Counted from the stretch's first letter, positions 1-7,996 are shown. The stretch: 24,744 nt of DNA from Candidatus Baldrarchaeum yapensis (GCA_016840465.1 JAEOSH010000029.1:1-24744); one strand, 5' to 3'. The notes: generated by a model not told the origin, from the sequence alone. Made by a program: numbers and translations.

Positions 1-51
1 GAGGGGTGGGTTTCACGAATAGGGGAGGGCGTGAGGGTCGAAAATGCCTGA
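1..51 (+). CDS. 3' end of an upstream gene (partial)
   Basis: Reading from base 1, the frame is open and ends at TGA 49-51, giving a 16-residue tail ending GEGVRVENA. The stop lies just inside galT, whose ATG is at 44, so the two genes overlap by 8 nt. That is typical of a co-transcribed archaeal pair. The product cannot be identified from this stub. A galactokinase or another Leloir-pathway enzyme would suit the galT neighbour, but that is only inference. Confidence 0.4.
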   Translation, partial: EGWVSRIGEGVRVENA

Positions 52-1042
52 GATAAAAACTCTAAGGTTCGCGATGGAACTTCGATGGAACCCCGTGCTT
101 GGAGAATGGGTAATAGTCGCAGCCCACAGGCAATTCAGACCGTGGCAACCGAAGACGGGGTGTCCCTTCTGTCCAACTGGGGATGAAATCGGAAAATGGG
201 AAGTACGCGTTGTTAAGAACAAATACCCCGCACTGGTCGAGGAGCCACCGCCGCCGTTCTCCTCACCAAAACCACCTTACGAGGTAAGAGAGGCGCGCGG
301 GATCTGTGAGGTTGTGGTGGAAACGCAATCTCATGAGGGCGACCTCTGCGACCTGTCAGCGGAAAACATGAGAAAGGTCATAGACGTGTTTGCGGAGAGA
401 TACCGGGATCTCGGGTCCAAGGACTTCGTAAAATACGTTTTCATTTTCAGAAACAAGGGCACCGTGATAGGGGTCTCCCTGCACCACCCCCACTCTCAGA
501 TATATGCGTTGCCCTTCATACCCCCTAAGATAGGGAGAGAGATGGAAAATGCGCGAAAGTACTACGAGAAGCACCGGAGATGTCTCTTCTGTGACATTAT
601 TTCCGCCGAGATCGAAAGCGGCGAAAGGATAGTATATGCCGACCGGGAAATGGTCGCATTCGTCCCGTACTCTGCGATGTGGCCATATGAGGTCCACATA
701 TACCCAAGGAGGCACGTGCAGTCCCTCTTAGAGATGAAGGATGATGAAAGAGATGCCCTCGCAAGGGCGTTGAGGGTGATAACCGCCACCTATAATGCTC
801 TCTTCGATTTCAGCATGCCCTACATAATGGTGATACACCAGGCGCCGACGGACGGCGGGAACTACGAATATTATCACATGCACGTGGAGTTCTATCCACC
901 GTATAGGGACAAGGAGAGGTTAAAGCATCCCGCGGGAGTGGAATGGGGCGCCGGAACCTTTACCTATGATGGGGTCCCAGAAATTCGGGCAAAAGAGCTG
1001 AGGGATGCATGCAAAAGGGCGCTCAGGAACCTAAAACTATGA
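44..1042 (+). CDS. galT: Galactose-1-phosphate uridylyltransferase (HIT superfamily)
   Basis: GalT exchanges the UMP of UDP-glucose onto galactose-1-phosphate through a uridylyl-histidine intermediate (Leloir pathway, cytoplasm). The 332-residue protein has the family landmarks in order: the N-terminal WNPVLGEWVIVAAHR segment, a CPFC zinc pair near residues 40-43, the catalytic HPH in SLHHPHSQIYALP (about 145-156, nucleophile about His150), a second CLFC pair at about 180-183, and HMHVEFYPP at about 278-286 in the C-terminal HIT-like half. The length fits archaeal GalTs. ATG 44 overlaps the end of the previous frame and has GAGGG about 8 nt upstream. ATG 74 (MELRWNP) is a possible internal start. 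Family assignment is firm; strict galactose specificity is inferred. Confidence 0.9.
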   Translation: MPEIKTLRFAMELRWNPVLGEWVIVAAHRQFRPWQPKTGCPFCPTGDEIGKWEVRVVKNKYPALVEEPPPPFSSPKPPYEVREARGICEVVVETQSHEGDLCDLSAENMRKVIDVFAERYRDLGSKDFVKYVFIFRNKGTVIGVSLHHPHSQIYALPFIPPKIGREMENARKYYEKHRRCLFCDIISAEIESGERIVYADREMVAFVPYSAMWPYEVHIYPRRHVQSLLEMKDDERDALARALRVITATYNALFDFSMPYIMVIHQAPTDGGNYEYYHMHVEFYPPYRDKERLKHPAGVEWGAGTFTYDGVPEIRAKELRDACKRALRNLKL

Positions 1043-1070
1043 ACGGAATATCCTGAAGTGATGTGCAAGA

Positions 1071-1090
1071 ACCTCAATTTTTCTTGAGGT
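1071..1090 (+). terminator. Hairpin downstream of galT
   Basis: The arms ACCTCAA (1071-1077) and TTGAGGT (1084-1090) pair perfectly around a T-rich six-base loop, about 30 nt after the galT stop. A third ACCTCA copy follows at 1095-1100. It may be a termination or processing structure. Archaeal termination usually depends on U-tracts rather than hairpins, so the role is uncertain. Confidence 0.3.
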
Positions 1091-1180
1091 GCCCACCTCA
1101 ACCGGAATAGAACTGAGCGCTAATAAATCCGACATTATAATCCTTATTCTCGAGAAATGAGCAATCGGTGGTGATCGACC

Positions 1181-1522
1181 TTGAAAGACGCGTTAAAGCC
1201 GATAATAGTGACAGAGTTGATTCTCCTGTTGCTGATCAACGTCGCAGTTATAATGGCAGTGGCGCGGGCCATGCGCAATTCCCATCCGATCACACCTCTC
1301 TCCGGAGATGACGAACACGAGAAGGAAGAGGAGCATGAAAAGGAGGAAGTAGAGATAAAGGATATGGAGGAACAATCCGAGATCACGATGAAGGTGGGGG
1401 AGGACAAGATTTCCATAGAAAGTCCCGACAACAAGATACTCTTCCGCACGGACAGACTGAGGCTTAAGTTCGAGTACTATTCCACATTTTGTGACGGATC
1501 CTCGCCATATGCAGGTGAATGA
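1181..1522 (+). CDS. Small membrane-anchored protein, unknown function
   Basis: A 113-residue protein with one hydrophobic segment at residues about 8-28 (IIVTELILLLLINVAVIMAV). It is followed by a highly charged linker rich in D, E, H and K (about 43-66), then a short beta-like region with two basic stretches and one Cys. I do not recognise a family. TTG 1181 is the only usable start because a stop lies just upstream in frame. It is preceded by GGTGGTGATC (1169-1178), matching the archaeal anti-SD, and a TATA-like TTATAAT at about 1134-1140. The stop overlaps the next small gene in an ATGA, so the two are probably translationally coupled and act together at the membrane. Confidence 0.6.
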   Translation: MKDALKPIIVTELILLLLINVAVIMAVARAMRNSHPITPLSGDDEHEKEEEHEKEEVEIKDMEEQSEITMKVGEDKISIESPDNKILFRTDRLRLKFEYYSTFCDGSSPYAGE

Positions 1523-1683
1523 GATGCTGTCGATGGCGGTTAACAGTATTACAGGTATGCGGCCTGTGGATACTGATCGTGGGAATAATAGCGAGCGCCG
1601 GAATCTCTAAAAGAAGGGCGGCGCTGCCTCCACTCATAATACAGTATCTTGGTGCACTCCTCCTGCTGTACTTCTTCCCATAA
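1519..1683 (+). CDS. 54-residue two-helix membrane protein
   Basis: A short frame starting at ATG 1519, whose ATGA overlaps the stop of the preceding gene. It encodes 54 residues: a basic/Cys N-terminus (MRCCRWR), a hydrophobic helix (LQVCGLWILIVGIIASAG), a basic turn (ISKRRAALPP), and a second helix (LIIQYLGALLLLYFF) ending at TAA. The helix-turn-helix hydrophobicity with a positively charged loop is what a small integral membrane protein shows and is unlikely by chance. The overlap with its partner supports coding. The function is unknown; it may be a subunit of the preceding anchored protein. Confidence 0.55.
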   Translation: MRCCRWRLTVLQVCGLWILIVGIIASAGISKRRAALPPLIIQYLGALLLLYFFP

Positions 1684-1748
1684 TGAGTCTTTAATGCTCA
1701 TGCAGGCATATCTTTTGATCATATATGCATTTTCTCCTTGTAACCTTC

Positions 1749-2285
1749 TTAAAGTTCCTCCACAACAATTCCGTTAGTCCGGAGCGCAAGCGTTACAATC
1801 CTCTTTACCTCCTCGGCCATGACCCTCCTGAACGTAAATATAGTCCTTCCCTCGCGGTCCCTTATGCGCACCGTCGAGAGTCTAGGGGCCGCCGCCGTGA
1901 GACCCTTTGTTATCCCGGCAATTATCCATCTCAATATTGTCCTTTTACCTGCCTTTTCCTCTTCTAAGAATACGCGCCTCGGAACTGCACTTATATCGAC
2001 GACTCTCACCACTCTGCCCCTCCTCACCTCGATAAGCCTCCTGTTCGTTACGAGATACGCACTGAATTCGCTGACACGACGCATCCCCTTCATCATCAGA
2101 ATGAATCCCAGCAGGAAGAATAAAAGAGCATACATTGTGTACTGCAAGAGCGCCACGCCGAAGAACATGAGAAGTGCCGATATTATCATTATTACGAACG
2201 CTAAGGAGTTGAAAATGCTCTCCCTGCCTTTCCAGATCACTTTCTCTCCGGGAGCCAAGGAAAGAATTCGCATTTTTGACGCCAC
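1749..2285 (-). CDS. Bacterial-type PH-domain membrane protein
   Basis: A 178-residue protein. An N-terminal strand (LAPGEKVIWKGRES) is followed by two closely spaced membrane helices at about 25-67, then a cytoplasmic PH-like domain with the typical SAYLVTNRRLIEVRRGRVVRVVDIS signature, a basic stretch, and RIRDREGRTIFTFRRVMAEEVKRIV. This layout matches the YdbS/DUF304 bPH2 group. These are small membrane proteins of mostly unknown role, sometimes linked to membrane stress or secretion. The start is GTG 2285 or the in-frame ATG 2273; no strong SD separates them. It is convergent with the small membrane gene pair. Confidence 0.75.
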   Translation of the reverse strand: MASKMRILSLAPGEKVIWKGRESIFNSLAFVIMIISALLMFFGVALLQYTMYALLFFLLGFILMMKGMRRVSEFSAYLVTNRRLIEVRRGRVVRVVDISAVPRRVFLEEEKAGKRTILRWIIAGITKGLTAAAPRLSTVRIRDREGRTIFTFRRVMAEEVKRIVTLALRTNGIVVEEL

Positions 2286-2443
2286 AACTTATTCGTAAAA
2301 TCCTGCTTTTAACCTTGTCATATAGGAAGTTTGAATGAGAGAAAGGAAGAAAGAGCGGTTTCTCTTAAATCCTCATAAGCAGACCCATAACCTTCGTCAA
2401 CAGGAAACCTGAATCTCAAGAAGTTCAGAACCATTATGAGCTT

Positions 2444-2457
2444 CGATATTTATATCG
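2444..2457. promoter_or_regulatory. Palindrome upstream of the HTH-PIN pair
   Basis: CGATAT and ATATCG flank TT, a perfect 14-bp dyad that itself looks TATA-like, about 75 bp upstream of the HTH gene. Two further TATA-like stretches follow at about 2477-2485 and 2497-2506. The dyad may be an operator for the HTH protein, but an AT-rich palindrome this short can arise by chance. Confidence 0.25.
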
Positions 2458-2529
2458 GGAATCCGCATGGACAACGATTATATTTTTCTATTTTCTCTTA
2501 TTTTATGAAATTGTGAAAGGTGGATAGAA

Positions 2530-3042
2530 GTGCTCGTGAGCCATATTCGCTCAATCCCTCGAGTGTTGGAGATGATTTTCGAAAGAAAGGGTGCAATTAA
2601 GGTGCTAATGCTATTAATGATAGCGGAAGACGGAGCAAACGCGTTGGATATTTCTAAGAAACTAGGGCTACCCCTCGCAACCGTTTACAAGTATCTTAGG
2701 GAGCTGGAGGAGATGGGACTCGTAAAAAGGAAGAGCGTGGGCGGCAAGAGGGTATTTGTGAGCAAAGATTTTAGATTGAGAATTCAGTGGAGGGCGGATG
2801 GGGAGGAGCTTGAGTTTATGATATCCCCGAAGAACCTTGTATGCTTTCTTGCGATGGAAAGTCCCGATGTCTCCTATTTCATTGAGAGAAGGGGTCTGAG
2901 AAAGTTTCTGGAGTTTACGAGGCTGTATGAGGATTACGTTGACGGCAGGCTCACGCTCTCCATGATGGCGAGGATCCTCGGCGTGACGACGATGGAGGTT
3001 GCCGTTTTAATCGACGAGGTAGAGGCGGTTGCAACAGTATGA
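2530..3042 (+). CDS. Winged-HTH regulator/antitoxin paired with a PIN protein
   Basis: A 170-residue DNA-binding protein. Residues about 20-75 form an ArsR/MarR-like winged helix (ALDISKKLGLPLATVYKYL, then LEEMGLVKRKSVGGKRVFVS as the wing). The C-terminal part, YVDGRLTLSMMARILGVTTMEVAVLIDE (about 137-164), resembles the helix-turn-helix of UPF0175-type antitoxins. It therefore looks like a regulator fused to an antitoxin-like tail. GTG 2530 has AAAGGTGG just upstream. The gene overlaps the downstream PIN gene by 14 nt, so it is probably the antitoxin and autorepressor of that toxin. The HTH is clear; the antitoxin role is inferred from context and the C-terminal resemblance. Confidence 0.75.
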   Translation: MLVSHIRSIPRVLEMIFERKGAIKVLMLLMIAEDGANALDISKKLGLPLATVYKYLRELEEMGLVKRKSVGGKRVFVSKDFRLRIQWRADGEELEFMISPKNLVCFLAMESPDVSYFIERRGLRKFLEFTRLYEDYVDGRLTLSMMARILGVTTMEVAVLIDEVEAVATV

Positions 3043-3523
3043 CTATTTAGTTGCGGATACGAGTTTCCTGGTGCATTTGGACAGAAGGGGGAGGGAGAAG
3101 CTAAGAGATCTTCTGATGAGAATTTTACGTGAGTTGAATGTGCGTCACGAGAAGATCATAATACCGCCAGTTGTAAAGCTAGAACTCGTGGATCAACCTC
3201 TTGAGCGGAGGATATATTTAGATTCGGTCGGCAGGTTTCAAGACCTCATAAATGAGGGCATTATTGAAGCGAGACGCATTGATTATGGGGATCCAAGAAT
3301 TTCCAAAGTTAGTGACGAGGCTCGGAGGTATCTAGCTAAGAAGGCGGGAAAATACGAGCACCTCGTTGAAAAGGCAGATATCGAGGTAATTGCACTGACC
3401 TTCAATTTGGTCTTCGAGGGGCACAGCGTCGTTGTTGCCGTCAGGGATAAGGCCCTTAAGGAGGTTCTACAAGCATCACTCAGGGTTCATAAACTCGCTA
3501 TTAAGGTTAAAATATTCGACTGA
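3029..3523 (+). CDS. PIN-domain ribonuclease (VapC-like toxin)
   Basis: A 164-residue PIN-fold protein. The acidic active-site residues are visible in order: VADTSFLVHL (Asp about 10), KLELVD (Glu about 52), EKADIEVIAL (about 114-122) and VAVRDKAL (about 138). PIN toxins are Mg-dependent endoribonucleases acting on tRNA or rRNA. It is longer than a usual VapC (about 130 aa), with a helical insertion between the first and second acidic motifs. The only reasonable start is TTG 3029, inside the end of the HTH gene and behind purine-rich GAGGTAGAGG. The weak start would keep toxin output below antitoxin. An alternative is a housekeeping PIN nuclease under the adjoining HTH regulator. Confidence 0.75.
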   Translation: MQQYDYLVADTSFLVHLDRRGREKLRDLLMRILRELNVRHEKIIIPPVVKLELVDQPLERRIYLDSVGRFQDLINEGIIEARRIDYGDPRISKVSDEARRYLAKKAGKYEHLVEKADIEVIALTFNLVFEGHSVVVAVRDKALKEVLQASLRVHKLAIKVKIFD

Positions 3524-3632
3524 CAGCGTATGACCTCACTTAAACCAAAGTTTCAGCGGTTTAGAGCCTTATGAGTGAACGAATTACCGCTATCAAAACA
3601 TTAATGACAACGATCATGCCGATTTCGATCCA

Positions 3633-3643
3633 AATTTTATAAT
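3633..3643 (+). promoter_or_regulatory. TATA box for the M24 gene
   Basis: AATTTTATAAT is centred about 25 nt upstream of ATG 3661, the spacing expected for an archaeal leaderless transcript. A nearly identical AATTTTATAT (4791-4800) sits at the same distance before the gene at 4820. Confidence 0.45.
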
Positions 3644-3660
3644 GTTCAGGAAGTGTGATC

Positions 3661-4767
3661 ATGCCCGAAGGTGGAGTCTTCAGGAAGAGAGTGGGGGAAT
3701 TCCAAAAACTGTTGAGAGAAAATGGTATCGACGCGGCCATGATAAGAACGCTTTCATCCTTCATCTACTTTACCGGCGTTAAGTGGCTCAGGCCAGCGCT
3801 GCTGATACCCGCCGATGGAGATCCGATTGCCTTCATTTTCGAATATGAGGCGGAGGAGTTCCGTGAGAGGACGTGGATAGAGGATGTGAGAACGTGGAGG
3901 AGGACCCCGGAGCTCATGAAATCCGTCACGGGAACAATAAAGGAGAGGAAGTGTAAGAGAGTTGGTTTCGACTATAGCGTGGAGCGGGACTCCTACGTCC
4001 TCTTCTTCGAACTGTTCAAGACGCTCAACCCGAGGGTGGAAGTGGTCGATGTGCACGGCCTCATCATGAAACTCAGGATGGTAAAGGATACCACGGAGAT
4101 TGAATACATACAGAAGGCATCAAATATCGCGGTCAAAGGGATGTCCTCGGCCGTGGATGCAGTCGATGTCAATGTGAGCGAGGTGGAAATTGCCGCCGAG
4201 GCCTACTATGCAATGATGAAGAGCGGATCGGAACATCCTCATGTTTACGTAAATATTGGACCGAGACCGAGGGTGCATGCGGAGCCCCGCGCCGACATTA
4301 AGGTAAAACCTGGAGACACAGTCAACATAGTGGTCGGTGCGGACTATATGAACTATCACAGCAACATGAGCAGAACGGTATTCGTGGGTTCTCCCTCCAA
4401 GGATAAAAGAAGGGCTCTTGAGGCGGTTATCGAGGCGCAGAGTCTAGCAATGGAGTCGCTCAAGCCGGGGGTCAAGCTTATTGATGTCGAGAAGAAGATA
4501 AGGGAGTTAATTGAAGAAAGAGGGATTGGAAAGTACTATGTGGAAGGATTTGCACACGGAGTCGGACTTCTCGTGGAGGAGGATCCAATAACAACAATTG
4601 TTGTCAAGCACCGACAGTATGAGGTCGTTGAGAACATGGTTCTTGCTTTCATACACGCGCCGCTGACAGTTCCCGGCGTGGGCTCCGTAAAATGCGAGGA
4701 CACCTTCGTGATAAGGGCCGATGGCACCAAGAGGTTCGTGGAGTACGATTATGAACTGATAAAGTAA
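3661..4767 (+). CDS. M24-family 'pita-bread' protein, metal site degenerate
   Basis: A protein of about 368 residues with the creatinase/prolidase architecture: an N-terminal creatinase-N domain (about 1-125) and a C-terminal M24 fold (KVKPGDTVNI... onwards). In active prolidases two Asp, one His and two Glu bind the metals. Aligned by eye, the first Asp position is Val (VNIVVGADY), the second is Asn (NYHSNMSRT), the His is kept (AHGVGL), the first Glu is His (AFIHAPLTVPG) and the last Glu is kept (KCEDTF). A two-metal peptidase is therefore unlikely. Metal-independent creatinase is a known precedent, and a hydrolase of that type or a non-catalytic protein is possible. ATG 3661 is preferred over GTG 3655 because it fits the TATA spacing. 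Confidence 0.8.
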   Translation: MPEGGVFRKRVGEFQKLLRENGIDAAMIRTLSSFIYFTGVKWLRPALLIPADGDPIAFIFEYEAEEFRERTWIEDVRTWRRTPELMKSVTGTIKERKCKRVGFDYSVERDSYVLFFELFKTLNPRVEVVDVHGLIMKLRMVKDTTEIEYIQKASNIAVKGMSSAVDAVDVNVSEVEIAAEAYYAMMKSGSEHPHVYVNIGPRPRVHAEPRADIKVKPGDTVNIVVGADYMNYHSNMSRTVFVGSPSKDKRRALEAVIEAQSLAMESLKPGVKLIDVEKKIRELIEERGIGKYYVEGFAHGVGLLVEEDPITTIVVKHRQYEVVENMVLAFIHAPLTVPGVGSVKCEDTFVIRADGTKRFVEYDYELIK

Positions 4768-4819
4768 CAACGTTTTTCTCCTTTACTGCCAATTTTATAT
4801 AGACCAGCCCGTTGGTGTG

Positions 4820-5113
4820 ATGGGACCCATGTCGAATATCAAACCTAGGGATGTAACTGGCCTCTTAGAAAAACTGAGCAGGGCCGGATATGAGATCAGG
4901 AGGCACTGTTGTGACCACTACATCGGCGATGGTGAGAGGTTGATATGTGCATTTGCAATCTATCCCTGCTGGGGCGAAATCAGAATATACGATCTGACGG
5001 AGGGAAATTTGCCCAAGAAGGTCACCAAAATCTTCAAAGAATTCGCCGATAGCCACTCATTAAAACTGATAATTAAGGGCGTGAGGCGGAGTTTCGGGAT
5101 ATTGCGCTGCTGA
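4820..5113 (+). CDS. Small alpha/beta protein, unknown function
   Basis: About 97 residues, no membrane segment, alternating helix and strand. The N-terminal half reads like a short helix-hairpin (VTGLLEKLSRAGYEIRRHCCDHY) and is followed by strands (LICAFAIYPCWGEIRIYDL) and an amphipathic helix. There are several Cys (CC, then single residues), but no CxxC zinc motif. I do not recognise the family. The TATA box AATTTTATAT at 4791-4800 places transcription start near ATG 4820, implying a leaderless mRNA; GTG 4817 is an alternative. It is convergent with the HTH-AAA gene. Confidence 0.55.
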   Translation: MGPMSNIKPRDVTGLLEKLSRAGYEIRRHCCDHYIGDGERLICAFAIYPCWGEIRIYDLTEGNLPKKVTKIFKEFADSHSLKLIIKGVRRSFGILRC

Positions 5114-5188
5114 AGACCCGGAACTCCTCTAACACTTTATTTCCAAAGCCTTTGATGAGAGCTGAGGTTGCAGTTTTGCAGCATCGAG

Positions 5189-6541
5189 TCAACTTATCTC
5201 CGAGGAGGATTCCTCATCCCCGCCTTTTGCCTTCTGATCCTCCGGCTTTAGGACCGATAGAAGATTCAGGAGCATATCCACCATCGGTCCGACCTTTCCA
5301 TCACACTCCTTCACAAATTTCGTGATGGTATCCCTCAGGGGCTCATCACTCCTCCCCATAACCTCTGAGACTATTTTTAGCAGTAAGGTCGTGGCGGTGT
5401 ACTGATCTAAGGGTTTAAGGTCGATGATTCTTGCATTCGCTCCAAAAATGTAGGGAAGCTCCGAGGACAATTTCTCGAACGTCGATGGGGTGGTCGTTAT
5501 AACGAGCGACGTGAGGGGGACCCGCTTCCTGATAATACTTTCGATGAATTGGAGGATCTCTCTCACCTCTCCTTCCGACGATACCGGAAGTTCAAGGAAC
5601 TCGTCAATCATCAAAACCAAGCGCCTTATGGCTCTCGCCCTCACAAGTCGCCCCATTAGCGCCCCTAACCCCTTTACCACACCCTCAACGCCGCTGACAG
5701 ATCCGTAGCTTTCCATGAACTTCTTGACGAGATCCTTTATCCTGTCGTGTTTTGACATTTCACCCAATATCCGATAGTACATGTCGGATAAACTCTGACA
5801 AGTGGACGGTGAAATGTAAACGGCCACAACATCTGGTATCTCTCTCAAGATCTTCCAATACGCGTAGAATAGAAGATAAGACTTCCCAGAACCGTAAGGT
5901 CCCCTGATAATTAGTATGCGCGGTTCCCTCCCGCCCGGCGCACCTTTCACAAGAGCGAGCAGTTCCCGTAAGTGTTCACCAAAGAGGGCATCAAAAAATC
6001 CACCCACTTTGCCCCACTTCTCCATCAAAACTCTGGTAAATATGCTTAGTAAGTGAGCGTGGAAAAGTGCATAAGCCTCAGACTCCGGTAGCGATCTGCC
6101 AATCTTCCTCATACCTTCCTCAAAGAGAATACCCTCACGCCTGCGGTTTTTGACGAATTTCAAAGGGAGCATCTTGCTAAAGGCAGCGACGGGGATTATG
6201 CGAACTCTGTAGGGTAGCACCTTGAGGCCGGGAATCTCCTCCCCCATTTCTTGGGAGACCCTGATGGCCTCCTGAAGCCCGCGCTCTGTCAGTTTCCAGA
6301 GATACTGCCGTCCCTCGATGAATCTCTCAACCCATCCCATCTCCACGAACTTATTCAATCTCCTGAGCACTCTTCTAAGATCAGCGGTACCTCTCTCGCG
6401 TGATGCAGTACTCATGCCGAGTGCTGTGAGAATCCTCGTAGTGGGGACAAGTTTCGGCTCCGGGGTCGAAAAAGATAGTAGAGTCTCGAGTATTCTGCAA
6501 GATAGCATATCTAATCTAATTTTATTATTAGTATTGGCCAT
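5189..6541 (-). CDS. HTH-AAA ATPase, divergent from the MoxR/VWA operon
   Basis: A 450-residue protein. The N-terminus (about 10-95) is a winged-helix-like region (ILETLLSFSTPEPKLVPTTR, LRRVLRRLNKFVEMGWVERF, then LWKLTERG). A basic linker follows, then a P-loop ATPase: Walker A GPYGSGKS at about 214-221, Walker B RLVLMIDEF at about 307-315, and a sensor-1-like VITTTPST at about 347-353. The acidic Ser-rich tail is unstructured. ATG 6541 is preferred because GGTGG lies 5 nt upstream; GTG 6577 has no SD. The layout resembles archaeal DNA-associated ATPases such as the Orc/Cdc6-like and KAP/STAND groups, but I cannot assign one. Divergence from the MoxR/VWA operon suggests a regulator or an extra motor of that system. 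Confidence 0.7.
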   Translation of the reverse strand: MANTNNKIRLDMLSCRILETLLSFSTPEPKLVPTTRILTALGMSTASRERGTADLRRVLRRLNKFVEMGWVERFIEGRQYLWKLTERGLQEAIRVSQEMGEEIPGLKVLPYRVRIIPVAAFSKMLPLKFVKNRRREGILFEEGMRKIGRSLPESEAYALFHAHLLSIFTRVLMEKWGKVGGFFDALFGEHLRELLALVKGAPGGREPRILIIRGPYGSGKSYLLFYAYWKILREIPDVVAVYISPSTCQSLSDMYYRILGEMSKHDRIKDLVKKFMESYGSVSGVEGVVKGLGALMGRLVRARAIRRLVLMIDEFLELPVSSEGEVREILQFIESIIRKRVPLTSLVITTTPSTFEKLSSELPYIFGANARIIDLKPLDQYTATTLLLKIVSEVMGRSDEPLRDTITKFVKECDGKVGPMVDMLLNLLSVLKPEDQKAKGGDEESSSEIS

Positions 6542-6787
6542 ACACGCCACCGATCCGCGCTCTGCTCGAAACCCCACGTTGGCAATTGGTGTTGTCTCTC
6601 GTCACCCATCAAATCTATAGCATTTATACCGTTTTTAAGTATTGTTCCACAGTAATATAAGCTTTGAGAGGATAGAAAGTCGTTATAAAAACGTCATAAG
6701 TGGGACGGAAAGCATAATGGAAGTATCGGAACTCATGGAACAATATTTATAAATGATATTGGACATATGGATTAGTGGGGTGATCGC
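6542..6787. promoter_or_regulatory. Divergent promoter region with 10-bp inverted repeat
   Basis: For the rightward operon, ATATTTATAAATG (6743-6755) is a good TATA box and GGGGTGATCGC leads into ATG 6788. For the leftward gene, GGTATAAATG on the minus strand (6621-6630) fits a start near 6600. TATTGTTCCA (6640-6649) recurs inverted as TGGAACAATA (6736-6745). The second copy touches the rightward TATA box and the first lies close behind the leftward one. This is what a shared operator pair would look like. Boxes are seen; regulation is inferred. Confidence 0.45.
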
Positions 6788-7996
6788 ATGAGCGCAAGGT
6801 CAAGGAGGGGGGTTCACCCAAGTTTCCCGGTCTCGGAAGATTACAGGAGATCGGCAAATATAACGGTCGTCAGAGTGAATCATAGGGCCCTGGAGCGGTT
6901 GCTTATCCACAATTACAATTGCGGGAAAAACGCCATTTTCATATGGGGAGGAATAGGCATAGGAAAGAGCACGACGGTCAGGAGAACCTCACAAAAGCTT
7001 GCATCCCTCACGAGAAGGGAATTCATCGACTGGAACCGCGCCAACGGTTGTCTCAAGAAGAAGGTCATTGAGGACCCAGGTGAGTACTTTGTCTTCATCG
7101 ACATCAGGCTCTCGCAGTACGACCCCAGCGACCTCAAGGGGTTACCGGATCTGAGATCCGAGTTCGTGACGTGGCGCCCCCCGATGTGGTTCTACATTCT
7201 CACGTTGCCCCAAAGTGCCGGCATCCTTTTCCTCGACGAACTCAATCACGCCCCTCCCATGATACAGTCGGCGGCATTCCAACTGATACTGGACAGATGC
7301 CTCGGTGAATATAGCCTCAGCGACGGGGTAATGGTCGTTGCCGCGGGTAACAGACCTGAGGACAGCACCGCCGTCTTCAAGATGTCCAAGGCTCTCGAAA
7401 ACAGGTTTCTGCACGTGGAACTCAAGGCTCCTACCTTTGAGGAGTGGGAGAAGTGGGCCCTGGAGAACGACATCGACCCGAGGATAATAGCGTTCCTGAG
7501 ACTCAAGCCGGATCTTCTTTACGTGGAAAACGGATCAGGCCCCGCATACCCAACTCCCAGGGCGTGGGAGTTCGCAAGCAACTTAATAAAGGGCGTCGAG
7601 GATCCCGACGATGTTGAGATGTATGTGGCCTCGGCGGTGGGCTTTGGTGCCGCCCGTGAGTTCCGCGAGTTTCTGAGGTTTTCCCAAATAAGGATCGAGG
7701 AGATACTGGAGAATCCGGAGATTCTGAACGAATCTAGATACAGGCGAATGGACGTGAGGGCGGTAATAGCGTACAGCCTCGGGTCGTACTTCAAGATGCA
7801 CAAGACTAGGGATGTCCTGAGGAAGATCATCAGGGTTCTCCGCTACTTCAACCCCGAGTTCCGGATGGTTGTGATAAAGCACCTCAAAATTGTAGATGAG
7901 GGGATGCTCGAGGAGGAGGCGATGGGAAACCCCGAACTTGTGCGAATGCTCGAACTTCTCAATGAGGCGATGGAGGGGGATGGGTATGAAGGTTGA
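6788..7996 (+). CDS. MoxR-type AAA+ ATPase
   Basis: A 402-residue AAA+ protein. Walker A is GGIGIGKS (54-61), Walker B is ILFLDELNHA (146-155), the sensor-1 loop is VVAAGNRPED, and the arginine finger is probably in ALENRFLHVEL (Arg about 206). The order and the Asn in Walker B (DELN) fit the MoxR/AAA_5 group, which works with VWA-domain proteins to remodel or load cofactors onto target proteins. About 190 residues of helical C-terminal region follow the core. It heads a five-gene unit in which every junction overlaps: its stop lies 11 nt inside the VWA gene. It is almost certainly the motor of that complex; the client is unknown. Confidence 0.85.
   Translation: MSARSRRGVHPSFPVSEDYRRSANITVVRVNHRALERLLIHNYNCGKNAIFIWGGIGIGKSTTVRRTSQKLASLTRREFIDWNRANGCLKKKVIEDPGEYFVFIDIRLSQYDPSDLKGLPDLRSEFVTWRPPMWFYILTLPQSAGILFLDELNHAPPMIQSAAFQLILDRCLGEYSLSDGVMVVAAGNRPEDSTAVFKMSKALENRFLHVELKAPTFEEWEKWALENDIDPRIIAFLRLKPDLLYVENGSGPAYPTPRAWEFASNLIKGVEDPDDVEMYVASAVGFGAAREFREFLRFSQIRIEEILENPEILNESRYRRMDVRAVIAYSLGSYFKMHKTRDVLRKIIRVLRYFNPEFRMVVIKHLKIVDEGMLEEEAMGNPELVRMLELLNEAMEGDGYEG

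Noticed and set aside
2300-2480. Short minus-strand frame (38 codons) upstream of the HTH gene
   Set aside because: No SD, no promoter and no recognisable features; it lies in the likely promoter region of the HTH-PIN pair.
7896-7985. Longer N-terminus for the VWA protein
   Set aside because: The extra 30 residues lie inside the MoxR gene and read as low-quality Arg/Cys-rich sequence; ATG 7986 has GGAGG at the right distance.
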